Shown piece by piece: positions 52,355 to 63,200 of a DNA stretch of 64,000 bases. Both the position numbers and the translations under genes were made by a program. Source of the stretch: a candidate division KSB1 bacterium (GTDB lineage: Bacteria > Zhuqueibacterota > Zhuqueibacteria > Oleimicrobiales > Geothermoviventaceae); assembly GCA_034506315.1 (NCBI GenBank), contig JAPDPT010000010.1, forward strand, positions 1 to 64,000, given 5' to 3'. Positions within the stretch are counted from its first letter, which is position 1. Each line of letters starts with the position of its first letter. Below the pieces are notes generated by a model that did no database searches, was not told the DNA's origin, and saw only the letters and a list, made by a program, of their open reading frames with translations.

Positions 52355-54672
52355 GAGGCACACCCCGGCGCAGCAATACAGGGCTTAACCCCCGTTGCCG
52401 GCTCCAGCCCCTCCGCTTCGGCTCGAACGAAGATCTCCCCGGGCGAGCAGGAAGCCCGGATAAGGGCCGCAGCCACTCCAGCCTCCGCCTCAACCACGGG
52501 AGGGCTCACGAGGTACCCGGCCCCTTGAACGGAGAAGCGGATCTTGCGCCCGTCGTTCGGCACCGGCGTGCCCCTCTCGTCGACCACCGTCGCGTAGGCG
52601 AAGAAGAGGTCCTCACCGTCGGCCAGGGCTGGTTCCGGCATCTCGAAGCTCACCACGAGCCTCTTCCCCACGCCCGGCGTGAGCCTGCGGTGCTCAGTCA
52701 CTCTTCTCCCCCCTAAGAGGCCCACCGCGCGCAGCTCGCCAGGCTCCCAAGGGACACTTTCGAAGACAAAGGGCGGGTGCAACAGGTGGTGCGATCGGGC
52801 CGAGGCGTCCGGGCGACCCTGGGCGATCCGCCTCCCGTTGAGGTACAGGTCCACCCGTTCGCAATTGCTGAAGACCGTGACCGTTCGCGGCGAATCCTCC
52901 GTCCAGTAATTGGCGATGTAGACTACTGGGCCTGGACCAAGGGGAGGCTCAAGAAGCGGGGAGGCCTGGCTCTGGAAGAAGTAGTACGAGAACTTCGGGA
53001 TGCGGAAATAGTCGAGGACGCCCGAAGGGTAACGCTGAAAATCGATCGCAACCCAAAGGCCGTCCCCACACAGATGGGGAAGAGACCGGTTCAGATTCAG
53101 GGATTCCCAGTGATTCAGGGCTTGCCGGAGCATGGCCACCTCACCGTCCCTGCGATCCACGTCGCTCGTGCTGTGCGGACCTCCGTAGTCCCAATGGCCA
53201 TATTCGCTGATTACCAGGGGGGTGGGGCCCTGATAGTCCCGGGCGCCGTGCTGGCTGGCGCACAGGAAGACGTCGTAGATCTCGGGAAACTTCCATCCCG
53301 CCACGAAGCACTGGTCGCCAGGATATTCCTCGTGGCCGATGCGCACCGCGGTGCGGGCGAAGCCCGAATCGTAGTCCGTCTCGTTAAGCGAAAGCTCCCA
53401 GAGGATCACGCAGGGATGGTTTCGGTCCCGGCGAATGAGCTCGCGCATCGTGCGGAAGGAGTTCTCCCGAAACTTGGGACCACCGATGTACTGGAATCCG
53501 GGGATGCAATCCATGACCAAGAGGCCCAGCTCGTCGCACGCGTCCAAGAAAGCCGGGTCCTGGGGATTGTGAGAGCTTCGTACGTACTGGAAGCCCGCGC
53601 GCTTGAGCCTGGCCGCGTCCCGGCGATGTGCGGTGTTCGGCACCGCCCAGCCCACGTAGGGATACTCCTGCACGCGATTGGCACCCATGAACACCACGCG
53701 CCTGCCGTTGAGGAAGAACCCCTCCCGGGTGAACGCAAAGCGGCGAATGCCGATGCGGGTGAACACGGCGTCTGCCAAGCGCTGGCCATCGTAGACTTCT
53801 GACCGCAGCTGGTAGAGATACGGGCGGTCAGGATCCCAAAGGTGAGGGAATTTCACCATCAGAGTCTGCACGAATTCGTGATCGCGGCCCGGGGGCATCT
53901 GGTGCGCAGACTCCGCCAGGGCGACTTCCCGTCCTTTCGCGTCCAGCAATCTGGTCCGCAAGATGCAGTTCACAAGGCGGCTCGATTCATTCAGGATGTG
54001 GGTTTTGACCTGCACCAGAGCCTCGGCGTCGGACACTTTGGGGTAGGTGACAAACACCCCGCCGCCCGCTACGCGGTCGGCAAGCTGAGGATCGGTAATG
54101 TGTAGGCTGTCCGTCACGTGAAGCCAAACGTCTCGGTAAAGGCCGCCGAAGCTGATCCAGCCGCCGTAGGCCGGAATGTCTGGGCTCCAGCGATTGTCCA
54201 CCCGAACCGCAACCCAATTCGGTTTGGCAAACTGGGCAAGATCGGTGATGTCGACCAGGAAAGGCAGATAAGCCCCCTCGTGTCGGATAAGGTGCGTGCC
54301 GTTTACCCAGACGTCGGCAACCTGGTCTGCGCCTTCAAATTCAAGATACAGCTTGTGCCCCCGAAGAGAATCCGGCAGCACGAAGCTCTTCCGGTACCAG
54401 CTGACCCCTGCGTTGGGTTGCGGCCAGGCCGGTCGCAACGGGAGAAGCCCAGGCGAGTGGGGAAGGTGCACAACTTCCCACTGCGAGTCCTCGAAGGCCG
54501 GAAGGCAAGCTGTCTGAGGATCCAATTCCCCTCGGAAGAAGCGCCAATCCCGGTTGAACTTGATCTTCTGCCGAGGCCACACAGCCTCAAGCGCCCAGCC
54601 CGTCCTCATCGGACAGAACTCCCCCCACACCACCGCGCACAAGCCCAGTGTCAGCCTCAACCAGCGAGCCAT
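52348..54672 (-). CDS. glycoside hydrolase family 2, first of a tandem pair
   Basis: A 774-aa paralogue of the GH2 gene downstream, same domain order. A signal peptide is present (LTLGLCAVVWGEF). The jelly roll has YRKSFVLPDS, VWVNGTHLIRH and GGLYRDVWLH. The catalytic residues are the acid/base in WELSLNETDY and the nucleophile in VISEYGHWDY. The C-terminus has two short Ig-like domains (SNCERVDLYLNG, VVEAEAGVAAALIR). ATG 54672 has GAGGTG seven nt upstream and lies 6 nt after the GH53 stop. The two enzymes may differ in linkage or chain-length preference; I cannot say which. Confidence 0.92.
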   Translation of the reverse strand: MARWLRLTLGLCAVVWGEFCPMRTGWALEAVWPRQKIKFNRDWRFFRGELDPQTACLPAFEDSQWEVVHLPHSPGLLPLRPAWPQPNAGVSWYRKSFVLPDSLRGHKLYLEFEGADQVADVWVNGTHLIRHEGAYLPFLVDITDLAQFAKPNWVAVRVDNRWSPDIPAYGGWISFGGLYRDVWLHVTDSLHITDPQLADRVAGGGVFVTYPKVSDAEALVQVKTHILNESSRLVNCILRTRLLDAKGREVALAESAHQMPPGRDHEFVQTLMVKFPHLWDPDRPYLYQLRSEVYDGQRLADAVFTRIGIRRFAFTREGFFLNGRRVVFMGANRVQEYPYVGWAVPNTAHRRDAARLKRAGFQYVRSSHNPQDPAFLDACDELGLLVMDCIPGFQYIGGPKFRENSFRTMRELIRRDRNHPCVILWELSLNETDYDSGFARTAVRIGHEEYPGDQCFVAGWKFPEIYDVFLCASQHGARDYQGPTPLVISEYGHWDYGGPHSTSDVDRRDGEVAMLRQALNHWESLNLNRSLPHLCGDGLWVAIDFQRYPSGVLDYFRIPKFSYYFFQSQASPLLEPPLGPGPVVYIANYWTEDSPRTVTVFSNCERVDLYLNGRRIAQGRPDASARSHHLLHPPFVFESVPWEPGELRAVGLLGGRRVTEHRRLTPGVGKRLVVSFEMPEPALADGEDLFFAYATVVDERGTPVPNDGRKIRFSVQGAGYLVSPPVVEAEAGVAAALIRASCSPGEIFVRAEAEGLEPATGVKPCIAAPGCASW

Positions 54673-54678
54673 TACATC

Positions 54679-56889
54679 TCACCTCAAGAGTGCTACCTTC
54701 CGCACAGCCCAATCCCTTCCTGCCGATATGCGAAAGAGGTAGATGCCGCTGGGCCACCTTCCCCCGTCCCAACGGATTTGATGGACTCCAGGACCGCGCC
54801 AGCCTTCCTCGAACCGTTCGACACAGCGGCCTGCAAGATCGAAGACTTCCACCCGCACTCGTGCGGGTATTTTCAATTGGTACGAGATCCGGACTTCCTG
54901 CCGAAACGGGTTGGGGTACGCCTCGCCGAGAGAGAAATCCAGGGGGCACGGAGCCACTTGCCGCACTCCCGACGACGTCCGGGGCCGGAAGTAGTCCCAG
55001 TGCAAAGTGGTGTCCCCTCGCGCCAGAAGAGTCGCCGTGAACACTAGCTTTCGGTTAGCCGGGAGGTCTTCCCACCCCTCCTCGCCCGCGTTCTCGATGT
55101 AGAAACGGTATTTGAGGGTGTCGCCCACCTGCACAGCCGATCGGGGGATGACGCAGATACCGGACCAGAAGGAGCCGCTGGCGACGCTGTATAGTTCCCG
55201 CTGCAGAATCAGCCTGGACGAACTCCAGCTGAGCTTGCCGCCGGAGGGGAGGCTGTCGCCCCGAACTGCCAGGGGCCCGTTCCGCTGCGGGTCGAAGATC
55301 CCCGCCTCGATGGCCTTGAGCATGTTCACCCGAAAGTAAAGGGTGACCGAATCGGGATGTATGAGATAGGGGCGCCAGTACTGCGGCCTAGCCTCACTGG
55401 ACGAATTGAAGAACTGCAGGGGCAAGGTTGTGTCGCGGGGTCCGACCACCAAAACCCTCTCCCCTGCCGTGTTTTCCCCGACCGGGATCACCGGTCCCTC
55501 CCATCCCAGGCGCTGGAAGGTGCCCCGAGAGAGCGTGAAGCCCGTCCAGAACTTGAAATCCAACCGATCGCCTGGATACATCGGGAAGGTGACTTCCCAG
55601 TAGTCGCCACCCCGGTTTGTCAGAATCAGCTCCGAATTCGCGTCCCAGGTGACCTTCCGCCCATCCGGCAGGCGATCAACGGAGTACCCGCTCACGCTGC
55701 CCCGGATCTGGGCTACGTGATGTGGGCGAAATGTGTCGGCCAGAGTGGCGGTGTTCAGGCGAAGCGTCACCTGCACGGGCTCCAGCTGCGGCAGTTCCTC
55801 ACCGAAGACCCCCATGGAAGAGAGAGCGTTGCCCTGGAAGTCGAACAGGGCGTTGTTCTCCCATGGGGAGCCGAGTTGCGGAATGGAGATATACTCAGGG
55901 GCCCAGTAGCAAACGCCGATGCCTCGGCCGCCCGGAACGCTGCGAACGATCCGGATCACTTCCCGTAGAAAAGCCGCCTGCCCCTCGACCGACGCCGGGT
56001 AGCCGGGGAGAAGTTGACTGGAGCTGCCCACGATGTTCGTCACCTGGTCGTACCCCTGAAGGGTCCAGGGGTAAGCAGTTTCCACGACCATTATGTCTTT
56101 GCCGTAGCGGATCGCCAGGTCGTTAAGATTGGTCTGGAGGGCACTCAAGTTACCGTGCCACCAGGGGTAGTAGGACAGGCCGATGACGTCGAACTCTACC
56201 CCCTGGGCCAGGAGACGGTCAAAGAACCACCGCGCCCCGGCATTGTCCCCACCGCGGTCGATGTGGATCATGACGCGGATGGAGTCGGCACCGGGTCCTG
56301 CGCCGCGCAATCCCTCCTCCGCCGCCCTGATGAGCTCCGCGAGATTCTGCCACTGTTGCGGCGTGTCGTATCGCCCTCCTACCCGTCCGTCGTTCCAGAG
56401 CATCCCGCCCGTGATCTCGTTACCGATCTGGACCAGGTCGGGGCGGGTACCCTGGGCGATAAGGGCAGCCACTACGCGACGCGTGTACTGCCGCACGCTG
56501 TCCTTCAAAGCGGGAAAGGAGAGGCCGCTCCACGCGGCCGGCTTGTACTGTTTGCCAGGATCAGCCCAGGTGTCCGAGTAGTGGAAATTGAGCAGGAATG
56601 TAAACCCTTTGGTTCGCAGCCGGCGCGCCATGGCCAGCGTACGTTCGAGGCCGCAGTACCCGTCCCGCGGCGTGTGCCACAGGCGCAAACGGATCAGATT
56701 GAAACCGTGGTCGGCGAAGATCTGAAGCGGGTCCTTTACCTTGCCGCTGTCCCGGTACACGCCCCCGCGATCCTCGATTTGCGGAATGAAGGAAACATCC
56801 CCTCCCTTCCACAGAACCCCCTGCGCCACCCCCTCCTCGCCCAGCTGGGTTGCCAGAAGGAAAACCAGCGCACAGAGAGCTTGCTTCAA
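54679..56889 (-). CDS. arabinogalactan endo-beta-1,4-galactanase (GH53) with modules and sorting tail
   Basis: A 736-aa secreted endo-galactanase that cuts the beta-1,4-galactan chains of pectic arabinogalactan I. After a signal peptide comes the GH53 barrel (residues ~25-340): GGDVSFIPQIED, GFNLIRLRLWHTP, NFHYSDTWADPG, the acid/base Glu in QIGNEITGGMLW and the nucleophile Glu in MVVETAYPW. Two beta modules follow (~370-640: RLNTATLADTFRPHHV, then YFRVNMLKAIEAGIF), related to those in the next gene. A FlgD-like sorting tail ends it (GEAYPNPFRQEV, VFDLAGRCVE, GIYLFRIS). The start is TTG 56889 with GGAGG seven nt upstream. Confidence 0.92.
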   Translation of the reverse strand: MKQALCALVFLLATQLGEEGVAQGVLWKGGDVSFIPQIEDRGGVYRDSGKVKDPLQIFADHGFNLIRLRLWHTPRDGYCGLERTLAMARRLRTKGFTFLLNFHYSDTWADPGKQYKPAAWSGLSFPALKDSVRQYTRRVVAALIAQGTRPDLVQIGNEITGGMLWNDGRVGGRYDTPQQWQNLAELIRAAEEGLRGAGPGADSIRVMIHIDRGGDNAGARWFFDRLLAQGVEFDVIGLSYYPWWHGNLSALQTNLNDLAIRYGKDIMVVETAYPWTLQGYDQVTNIVGSSSQLLPGYPASVEGQAAFLREVIRIVRSVPGGRGIGVCYWAPEYISIPQLGSPWENNALFDFQGNALSSMGVFGEELPQLEPVQVTLRLNTATLADTFRPHHVAQIRGSVSGYSVDRLPDGRKVTWDANSELILTNRGGDYWEVTFPMYPGDRLDFKFWTGFTLSRGTFQRLGWEGPVIPVGENTAGERVLVVGPRDTTLPLQFFNSSSEARPQYWRPYLIHPDSVTLYFRVNMLKAIEAGIFDPQRNGPLAVRGDSLPSGGKLSWSSSRLILQRELYSVASGSFWSGICVIPRSAVQVGDTLKYRFYIENAGEEGWEDLPANRKLVFTATLLARGDTTLHWDYFRPRTSSGVRQVAPCPLDFSLGEAYPNPFRQEVRISYQLKIPARVRVEVFDLAGRCVERFEEGWRGPGVHQIRWDGGRWPSGIYLFRISAGRDWAVRKVALLR

Positions 56890-57056
56890 CCGTCGTCCTC
56901 CCGCACCGAAACGGAGCCGCGTGACGTTGCCCGTGGAAGCACTCCCCCGCCAAAGTGCCCCCAGCCGCTTTGCGTGGGGCAAGGTCCCGAATCGCGCACG
57001 ACCCTGCCCCACGTGACCCCGATACGAGACCTGAGAAAGCCTTCAGGCCGAGGCCC

Positions 57057-59126
57057 CTACTTGACCAGGGTGACCTTGCGTATCTGGGTGAAGGAGCCGG
57101 CCTCCATCCGCACCACGAAGACGCCACTGGGGAGCGGGCGACCCGTGTCGTCGCGACCGTCCCACTGCAGCATGTAGCGTCCCGGCTTCTGACGCGCATC
57201 CACCAGGGTACGGATCTTCTCACCTCGCAGGTTGAACACCTCGATCCGAACCTCGCTCTCACGGGCCACCGCGTAGCGGATTGTGGTGACCGGATTGAAT
57301 GGGTTCGGGTAGTTCTGCTCCAGCTGGAACGCCACCGGCGAGACCGGGGCGTTCGGCTCTCTGACCGCCGTCGGCGTCCAGAGGTCGGGCGGATCCTCCA
57401 CCAAGAGATTGCTATCCCGCCACGGGACTACCGGCAGCGAATAGGCCGAGGGCCACTCGATAGTCCCGTCGGCGTGCACAGCCACGGGACGAATGAACTG
57501 CCAATAGCTTCGCCCTTTGGTGAAGCCGCCGCCGTTCTGGATGCGAGCTCCGGTGGCGGTCGAATAGGTGACCCGATAGCCCACATCGAACGGGAAAGGT
57601 GGGTTCAGGTGGATCGTCGCCGAGTAGACCATGTCGCCGTCCGGGTCAGAGAGCATAATGGGCGTATTGCTGTAGATTCCCTGGCCCTGGGTCAAGGGGA
57701 TCAGACAGCCAGCGAATTGCACCCACACCGTGTCCAATCCCGGGCGGAAAAGAGGATTGGACGGATTGGTCTCGACCATGGTGGCCGGGGTCATGTCGAC
57801 GTTGAACGTCAGGTCCAAAGGCGTCTCGATCACTCCTTCGGGGGGCAGCCCGTTGAAGTAATGCCAGTCGAAGCCGTAGTCACCCGGCACCATCTGCTGC
57901 GTCTGGCTCGTGTAGGTGTAGTAGCGGTTGCCCGAGCCCGTTACGCAGGGTTCCTCCCAGTAACGAATGGGCGGTGTCAGATCGAGGCCGCGCAGATAGT
58001 TCGGGCTGCTCGGGTTTGCCCGCGAGTCGTCCCAAAGGAGCACGTACTTGTACTCCAGCTGCGCTCCCGGGGCCTTGATAAACGTCTCCTGAGCCACCCA
58101 TAGTTTGAGCAACGGCACATAAGTGAGGACGATCGGGTTGTTGATATCCCAGGCACGGGCGCCGTCTAAGACGACGCGGTCGCCCACGTTTCGGTCAAAG
58201 AGGCCCAGCTTCTCCAACCCGTCGGTCTTGATCTGCCAGGTGAGGGTCGCTTCCACTACATTGCCGCCCGTGGGCTTCTGGTCATTGAAGTAGACCCAAT
58301 GGAGCGTGGTGTCTACGGGTCCTGAGTACCGGAAGTAGCGGTTCGGCCTGCTCTCCCAGTATTCGGAGCCGTTGCGGAGGACCACAAACTTGTAGTTCTG
58401 CCACTCTCCGCCCTTGACGGAGTCCTTGTGAATGTAGGCTGCTCCGGAGAAGAAGGCCCCGCCGTCAGCGCTGCCTACTTCTCGCGTGAGCGGGAAGTTG
58501 ACGTCCCAGGTATTGGTTGGGTCCAGAGGCTTTCCGCCGCGCACGACAACCTGGTCCTTGTCGGGATTGAACTCCCTCGTCTCCATCAGGGCGGCCATGT
58601 TCACCCGGAAGTACACGACAAAGCTGTCGGCCTTTACCTCCCAGGGACGCCAGTACTGGGCACGCTCCGTTTCCGCCCCGTTGTAGAACTGCAGAGCGAC
58701 CACGGTGTCGCGCTGCCCGGCGATGAAGTAGCGGTTCCCACCGCTGTTCACGGGGTCAGCTGGACGGATAGGCCCTTCCCAACCGTTCCAGAAGAACGTG
58801 CCCGTCGTCGCGTTGAATCCCGTCCAGAACTTGTACTTCAGCTGGGCGCCGGGCGTCATCTGGAACGTGACTTCCCAGTAATCGCCGCCCACGTTGTGGA
58901 GCACGATTCCGGTGTTGGCGTCCCAGGTTGGCGCCGGCACAACCTGCCCGGACACCACTTCGCCTCGCAGCTGGACCACATGGTGGGGTCGGAGCGTGTC
59001 GCGGTTGGTCGCCGTATTCAGCCTCATCGTGACGTTGATGTACTGGGCCAGCGCAGGCGTGGCAGCCAGGAAAACCAAGGCTGCGCCAATCCCCCCTACC
59101 CTCCGCGCAACGCGTTTGCCACTCAT
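57057..59126 (-). CDS. secreted protein of four carbohydrate-binding-like repeats plus sorting tail
   Basis: A 689-aa exported protein with no catalytic domain. After the signal peptide (AALVFLAATPALAQ) come about four repeats of the type [V/I]-x-[F/L]-R-[V/L]-N: MRLNTATNRDTLRPHH, YFRVNMAALMETREF, LTWQIKTDGLEKLG, and FNVDMTPATMVETN. Each continues to a DxxxWE or YKFWTGF strand, a pattern like starch-binding-type beta sandwiches. The tail LEQNYPNPFNPVT, EVFNLRGEKIRT, PLPSGVFVVRM is a FlgD-like sorting domain. Modules one and two are close relatives of the C-terminal modules of the GH53 enzyme. It likely binds galactan at the cell surface. Confidence 0.82.
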   Translation of the reverse strand: MSGKRVARRVGGIGAALVFLAATPALAQYINVTMRLNTATNRDTLRPHHVVQLRGEVVSGQVVPAPTWDANTGIVLHNVGGDYWEVTFQMTPGAQLKYKFWTGFNATTGTFFWNGWEGPIRPADPVNSGGNRYFIAGQRDTVVALQFYNGAETERAQYWRPWEVKADSFVVYFRVNMAALMETREFNPDKDQVVVRGGKPLDPTNTWDVNFPLTREVGSADGGAFFSGAAYIHKDSVKGGEWQNYKFVVLRNGSEYWESRPNRYFRYSGPVDTTLHWVYFNDQKPTGGNVVEATLTWQIKTDGLEKLGLFDRNVGDRVVLDGARAWDINNPIVLTYVPLLKLWVAQETFIKAPGAQLEYKYVLLWDDSRANPSSPNYLRGLDLTPPIRYWEEPCVTGSGNRYYTYTSQTQQMVPGDYGFDWHYFNGLPPEGVIETPLDLTFNVDMTPATMVETNPSNPLFRPGLDTVWVQFAGCLIPLTQGQGIYSNTPIMLSDPDGDMVYSATIHLNPPFPFDVGYRVTYSTATGARIQNGGGFTKGRSYWQFIRPVAVHADGTIEWPSAYSLPVVPWRDSNLLVEDPPDLWTPTAVREPNAPVSPVAFQLEQNYPNPFNPVTTIRYAVARESEVRIEVFNLRGEKIRTLVDARQKPGRYMLQWDGRDDTGRPLPSGVFVVRMEAGSFTQIRKVTLVK

Positions 59127-59246
59127 CGCTACTCCCTCCGTCTAGGTTCAATTTCACTCTCCCTCATCGGTCGACAAGGGCCGCGAGGGGACTACCCGGC
59201 ACCATTCGGCTCCATAGCATGGACCCTTGTCCCTCACCTCCTTTCG

Positions 59247-60278
59247 TCAAAAAGCGATCTCAATGCTGAAATGACTTACCGGGCCGAGGTATCGGAAATC
59301 CTGGTACGCGTAGGCGAGGCAAAGCCGGGTGCGCGACGGCGACGGGAGTCGCAGCCCGGCCCCGAACGTCGGCCCCTTCTCCCGATCCGGCAGGAAAAGT
59401 TCGTTAAAGCCGCCCCAGAGGAAGACGACGTTGTCGAGGGCGGCCACCTGCGCGCCCACGTTCACGTAGTGCGCATTGTCGTTTGGGTTCACGCCGTCTA
59501 CCGCCAGGGTCAGCACGGTGCCCGGCGCCAGCCGCCAGTCCCAGGACACCCCCAGCCGCAGGACAATGGGCAGATCGAAGCGATCGGTCTTCAGCTCGGC
59601 CACAATCTCATCGTTGTTCCCCTCCTGCGAAGGTGCGATGTCCACGTAGGAGTTGAGATCTTCGCCCCGAATCTGCATCTTGGTTCCCACGTTGGACACG
59701 CTCATCCCGAAGCGCACCCCTCGAAACGGGGTGACGAAGAGCGTCCCCACGTCGAAAGCCACGCCACCGGCCGAGCTGTGAAAGATGCGCTCGGTCACGT
59801 ACTTCACGCTGCCGCCGATGGAGAACCGATCGGTGAGGCTGCTTGCGAACGTGAAACCGATGGCTGTGCTGGCCGCCGTAAAGGTCTCCCCTGTCCCCAT
59901 CTGCGCCTCAGGAGTGGTCACTTCCATTTCCTCCGTGCGCAGGGACGTTACGCTGATTCCGCCCACACCGATTCTCGCCACGGGCAGGGCAAAGGCCACG
60001 TACGTGTAATCGAGGCCAGGCAGCCAGGGCGAATGGTGGACGAAGAGGGTGCGTCGCGAAAGGAGAGCTGCGGCACCGGGATTCCAGAACAGGGCCGACC
60101 CGTCATCCGCCAGCGATGAGAACGCGCTCCCCATTGCCACGGCTTTCGCCCCCACAGGGATGCGCAAGAAGGCCGCCGCTGTGGTCCCAACCTTCTTCAC
60201 CTGCTGGGCCCGCGTCGTTCCCGCCGCCCACAGCGACAGGCCAACGGCAAGCGCAAGGACTCTCTTCAGGACTCGCAT
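59247..60278 (-). CDS. PorV/PorQ-family outer-membrane barrel protein
   Basis: A 343-aa outer-membrane barrel of the PorV/UPF0164 group. PorV shuttles proteins with C-terminal sorting domains during type IX secretion. The signature follows a signal peptide (LALAVGLSLWAAGTTRAQ): FLRIPVGAKAVAMGSAFSSLADDGSALFWNPGAAAL. Later strands include FSIGGSVKYVTERIF and RFGMSVSNVGTKMQI, ending in an aromatic residue (IEIAF), as outer-membrane proteins do. It lies between a secreted tail-bearing protein and the modular repeat protein, all probably its clients. The start is ATG 60278. Confidence 0.92.
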   Translation of the reverse strand: MRVLKRVLALAVGLSLWAAGTTRAQQVKKVGTTAAAFLRIPVGAKAVAMGSAFSSLADDGSALFWNPGAAALLSRRTLFVHHSPWLPGLDYTYVAFALPVARIGVGGISVTSLRTEEMEVTTPEAQMGTGETFTAASTAIGFTFASSLTDRFSIGGSVKYVTERIFHSSAGGVAFDVGTLFVTPFRGVRFGMSVSNVGTKMQIRGEDLNSYVDIAPSQEGNNDEIVAELKTDRFDLPIVLRLGVSWDWRLAPGTVLTLAVDGVNPNDNAHYVNVGAQVAALDNVVFLWGGFNELFLPDREKGPTFGAGLRLPSPSRTRLCLAYAYQDFRYLGPVSHFSIEIAF

Positions 60279-60297
60279 TCTCCCTTCCGCCTCCTGA

Positions 60298-63200
60298 TCA
60301 CTTGATGATGGCGAAGGTCCCCGTCTTTTGCCCAATTCCGGGCGCATCCACGTGATAGATGTAGACTCCGTAGGAGATGTCCAGATTCTCCTTGCTCAGG
60401 ACATCCCAGCGCTCGGTCCCATTCTCGAGAGGCGAGTCGTGTTCAATCTTGTCAATCAGCGTCCCGCTGACGTCGTAGATTCGGATGGTGCACTTCGGCG
60501 GCAGATTGATGAAATGGATCTCCCGCGGCCCGCGGCCGCTGCGGTAGGTGTTCTTCGGCTCCCAGGAGACTGTAGCGATGTAGGGATTGGGCACCACGCG
60601 GATCTTCTCCAGCTCCTGCCGCGCCTTTTCCTTCGAAAGCCTCGCTCCCTTTATCTTGAACCGATAGACGTCACGGGAAAGGAATGGCTTCTTGAGGTAA
60701 ATGGTGAGCACATCACCCGGTTGCGGGTTTCTCTTCCCAGGCCTTGGGACCAGGTAGATCTGCCACGTGTACACCAGCTTGCCCCCGCGACCCGGCTCCA
60801 GAAGGAGAATGACGTCGGTATTGTCCGGCCTCCTGGGATCCACGGTGAGGCGACCGTCGTTGCCATCGAGCTCGGCAAAGGCGAAGGGCACCTCCGACCC
60901 ATCCGCCAGATTAATCACCTTGAAGTTCACCGCCTTGGACCGCAGCCGGTAGAAGCCGATGGAAGTGTCCTTGGAGGTGCTCATCCCAACCTCACCGATG
61001 AGGATCCGGTAGTCGTTGGGACGCTTCTCCCCCTGGATGCCCACAAAGGTCACCGGGTCGAATGCGAAGGGGAACACATCCTCATGGTTCCAGCCCGACT
61101 TCGCGGTGTCCAGAGCCACTTGCTTCTCGTTCAAGAGCTTCAGCTGGATGCCATCGAAGACGGGCACTTCCTCCCCGCCCCGCACGCGCGGTGAGCGATC
61201 GATCACCGTCCTGTTCTCGGTCAAGTCCCGGACCGTGAAGCTCTTGGTCGTCAGGGTGTCCGACTTCTTGCCCCGGATCAGCGTGTCCTCGAAGGTGATC
61301 TCATATTCGTGGCCATCCAGAATTGCGCTCGGGTCGATCACCGTGATCTGGATGCTCCCTGTGGCGCTTCCAGCCACGTGCTCGAAGCTCTCTACCTCAG
61401 GGGGCAGATAACCCGCGGCCTTGGCGGTAGGCCGAACCATGACCACATTGCTGCCCAGCCGGATGTTGCCCTGGAGGTCCACGTCTACGCTGATGGGGGT
61501 CTCGGAGGGGGCAATGTTAGCGGCCGGAAAGCCCATGTCGTAGGCAGTGACCGCGTAGAAATAGCGCTGGCCGTTGACAAGGCCGCTATCCGTGTACACG
61601 TGGCGCAAGCCCGTGTCGTCGCCGAGGTAGAAGTGGACGCCCTTGAAGCCCACGGGATCGAATCCCTTGATTCCGTCGACGAGGTCAAACTGGGCGATGG
61701 GCTTGAGGAGGGTCCTCACCCCGTAGCCGTCGGTAATGATTTTCGCGTCGAGAAAGGCAGGATCCGTGGCGCGATAGATGCGGTAGCCTTCGAAATCATT
61801 TGCTGGACCACCGATGTCCGCAATGTAGCGGTCGACGGACCGCTCGGCGACATCGTCCCAGTAGAGGGTCACCTTTCCGTCTCCGGGCACGGCGCGGACC
61901 GTCACCTGGAGGGGCGCACGCGCGAACTGATAGTCCGCTGCGTAAGCTTTGAAGGCGTCCTCGAGCTTGCGGTCGACGCTGGCGATGTCCTGCGCCTTGG
62001 TCTGGCCGCCGCCGGCAATGGCCAGGGCAATGGCCATTCGCTGCCTCTGCCCCGGCTCCATCGGGAAAAAGCCGGAGGCAACGAAGGTGTCGTACTCCCC
62101 CGTGGGCCGCGGCACCTCAAAGTGGCCAGGGGACATGAAGTACTGGAACAGGTAGCGGTCCGGGGTGGTGTTGAGGGAGATATCGCCCACGGGGATCTGC
62201 ACCGCTGAGGTCAGCCCAATCAGGTCCGTCTCGCTCACATCCGTCTTGTCGATGTTCGGCTCCCCTGGAAACTCGGTGCCCGCCCCAGAAGTCGGTACCC
62301 CGTCTGCCTCGCCTGGATCGCCCGTGCCCTTGACCCCGTCCATTCCCACATCGTCGTTGTCCGCATTCCAGTCGCCATCGTTGTCGAAGCCGTCGTCGCG
62401 TGACTCGTCCACCATCGGGGCAACCGTCTCGTAGGAGGCTGGCGTCCTCCATCCGGGCACGATGAACCCTCGCTTCAATGTGTCGCCCGGCTGGAAGGCC
62501 AAGTAGTTGATGTAGCGGACGGGGCCTTCGGTGCGGGTGATCTCGTCGTAGCGCCACCGGTGGAGGGAGTAGTTTTCGTCGATCAGGCCGTCGAGGTCGT
62601 CGTCCAGAAGATTGGCGGTCGTGTCTTCCTTCAGCTCGATGCCTTCGGGGGGCAGCTCAAACACCTTGCCCAGGCTCTTCACCCTACCGCCCCCCTCGGG
62701 GTAGGTGGTGATGATGCGCGCGAACGTCAGGGAATCGATCAGAACGATCTTGTCGCCCGGCTTCAGGCGGCGAGGTCGAAAGTCCTCGTCGCGGAAATGG
62801 GGTAAGAGCGTCTCCGGATCGCCCTGGATGCGGGCCAGAAGCTCCGGATATTGGTCCGCGTCCCCGTCGTTGTCGATCCCGTCCACCTCATTGCCCGGCG
62901 TCTCGATGTACTTGACCGCGGCCACGCCTACCGGGTCGCCCCCGAAGGCACTCGTGCCCACGCGATCGCTGTCGGTGAGGTAGGCGATGTCGGATTGCAG
63001 GTCAATGAAAGGCTGATCGTCGGTTCCGTCGCCACCGACGTAGTCGGCGAGGAAGATGAGAAATGCGGTCTTCGGGATCCGCCGCGTCCCGTCGTTCTTT
63101 ACGTCGTGAATGAAGAACACCACGTCGTTGATCAAGACCTGCGTCCAGGCCATGGCGCGGACGTCCATAAGGATCCCCAATCCGCGGCGCTTTAGATCGG

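Noticed and set aside
54118-55047. 309-codon plus-strand frame across the GH2/GH53 junction
   Set aside because: Antisense shadow of two enzymes with complete catalytic motifs; no domain in its translation.
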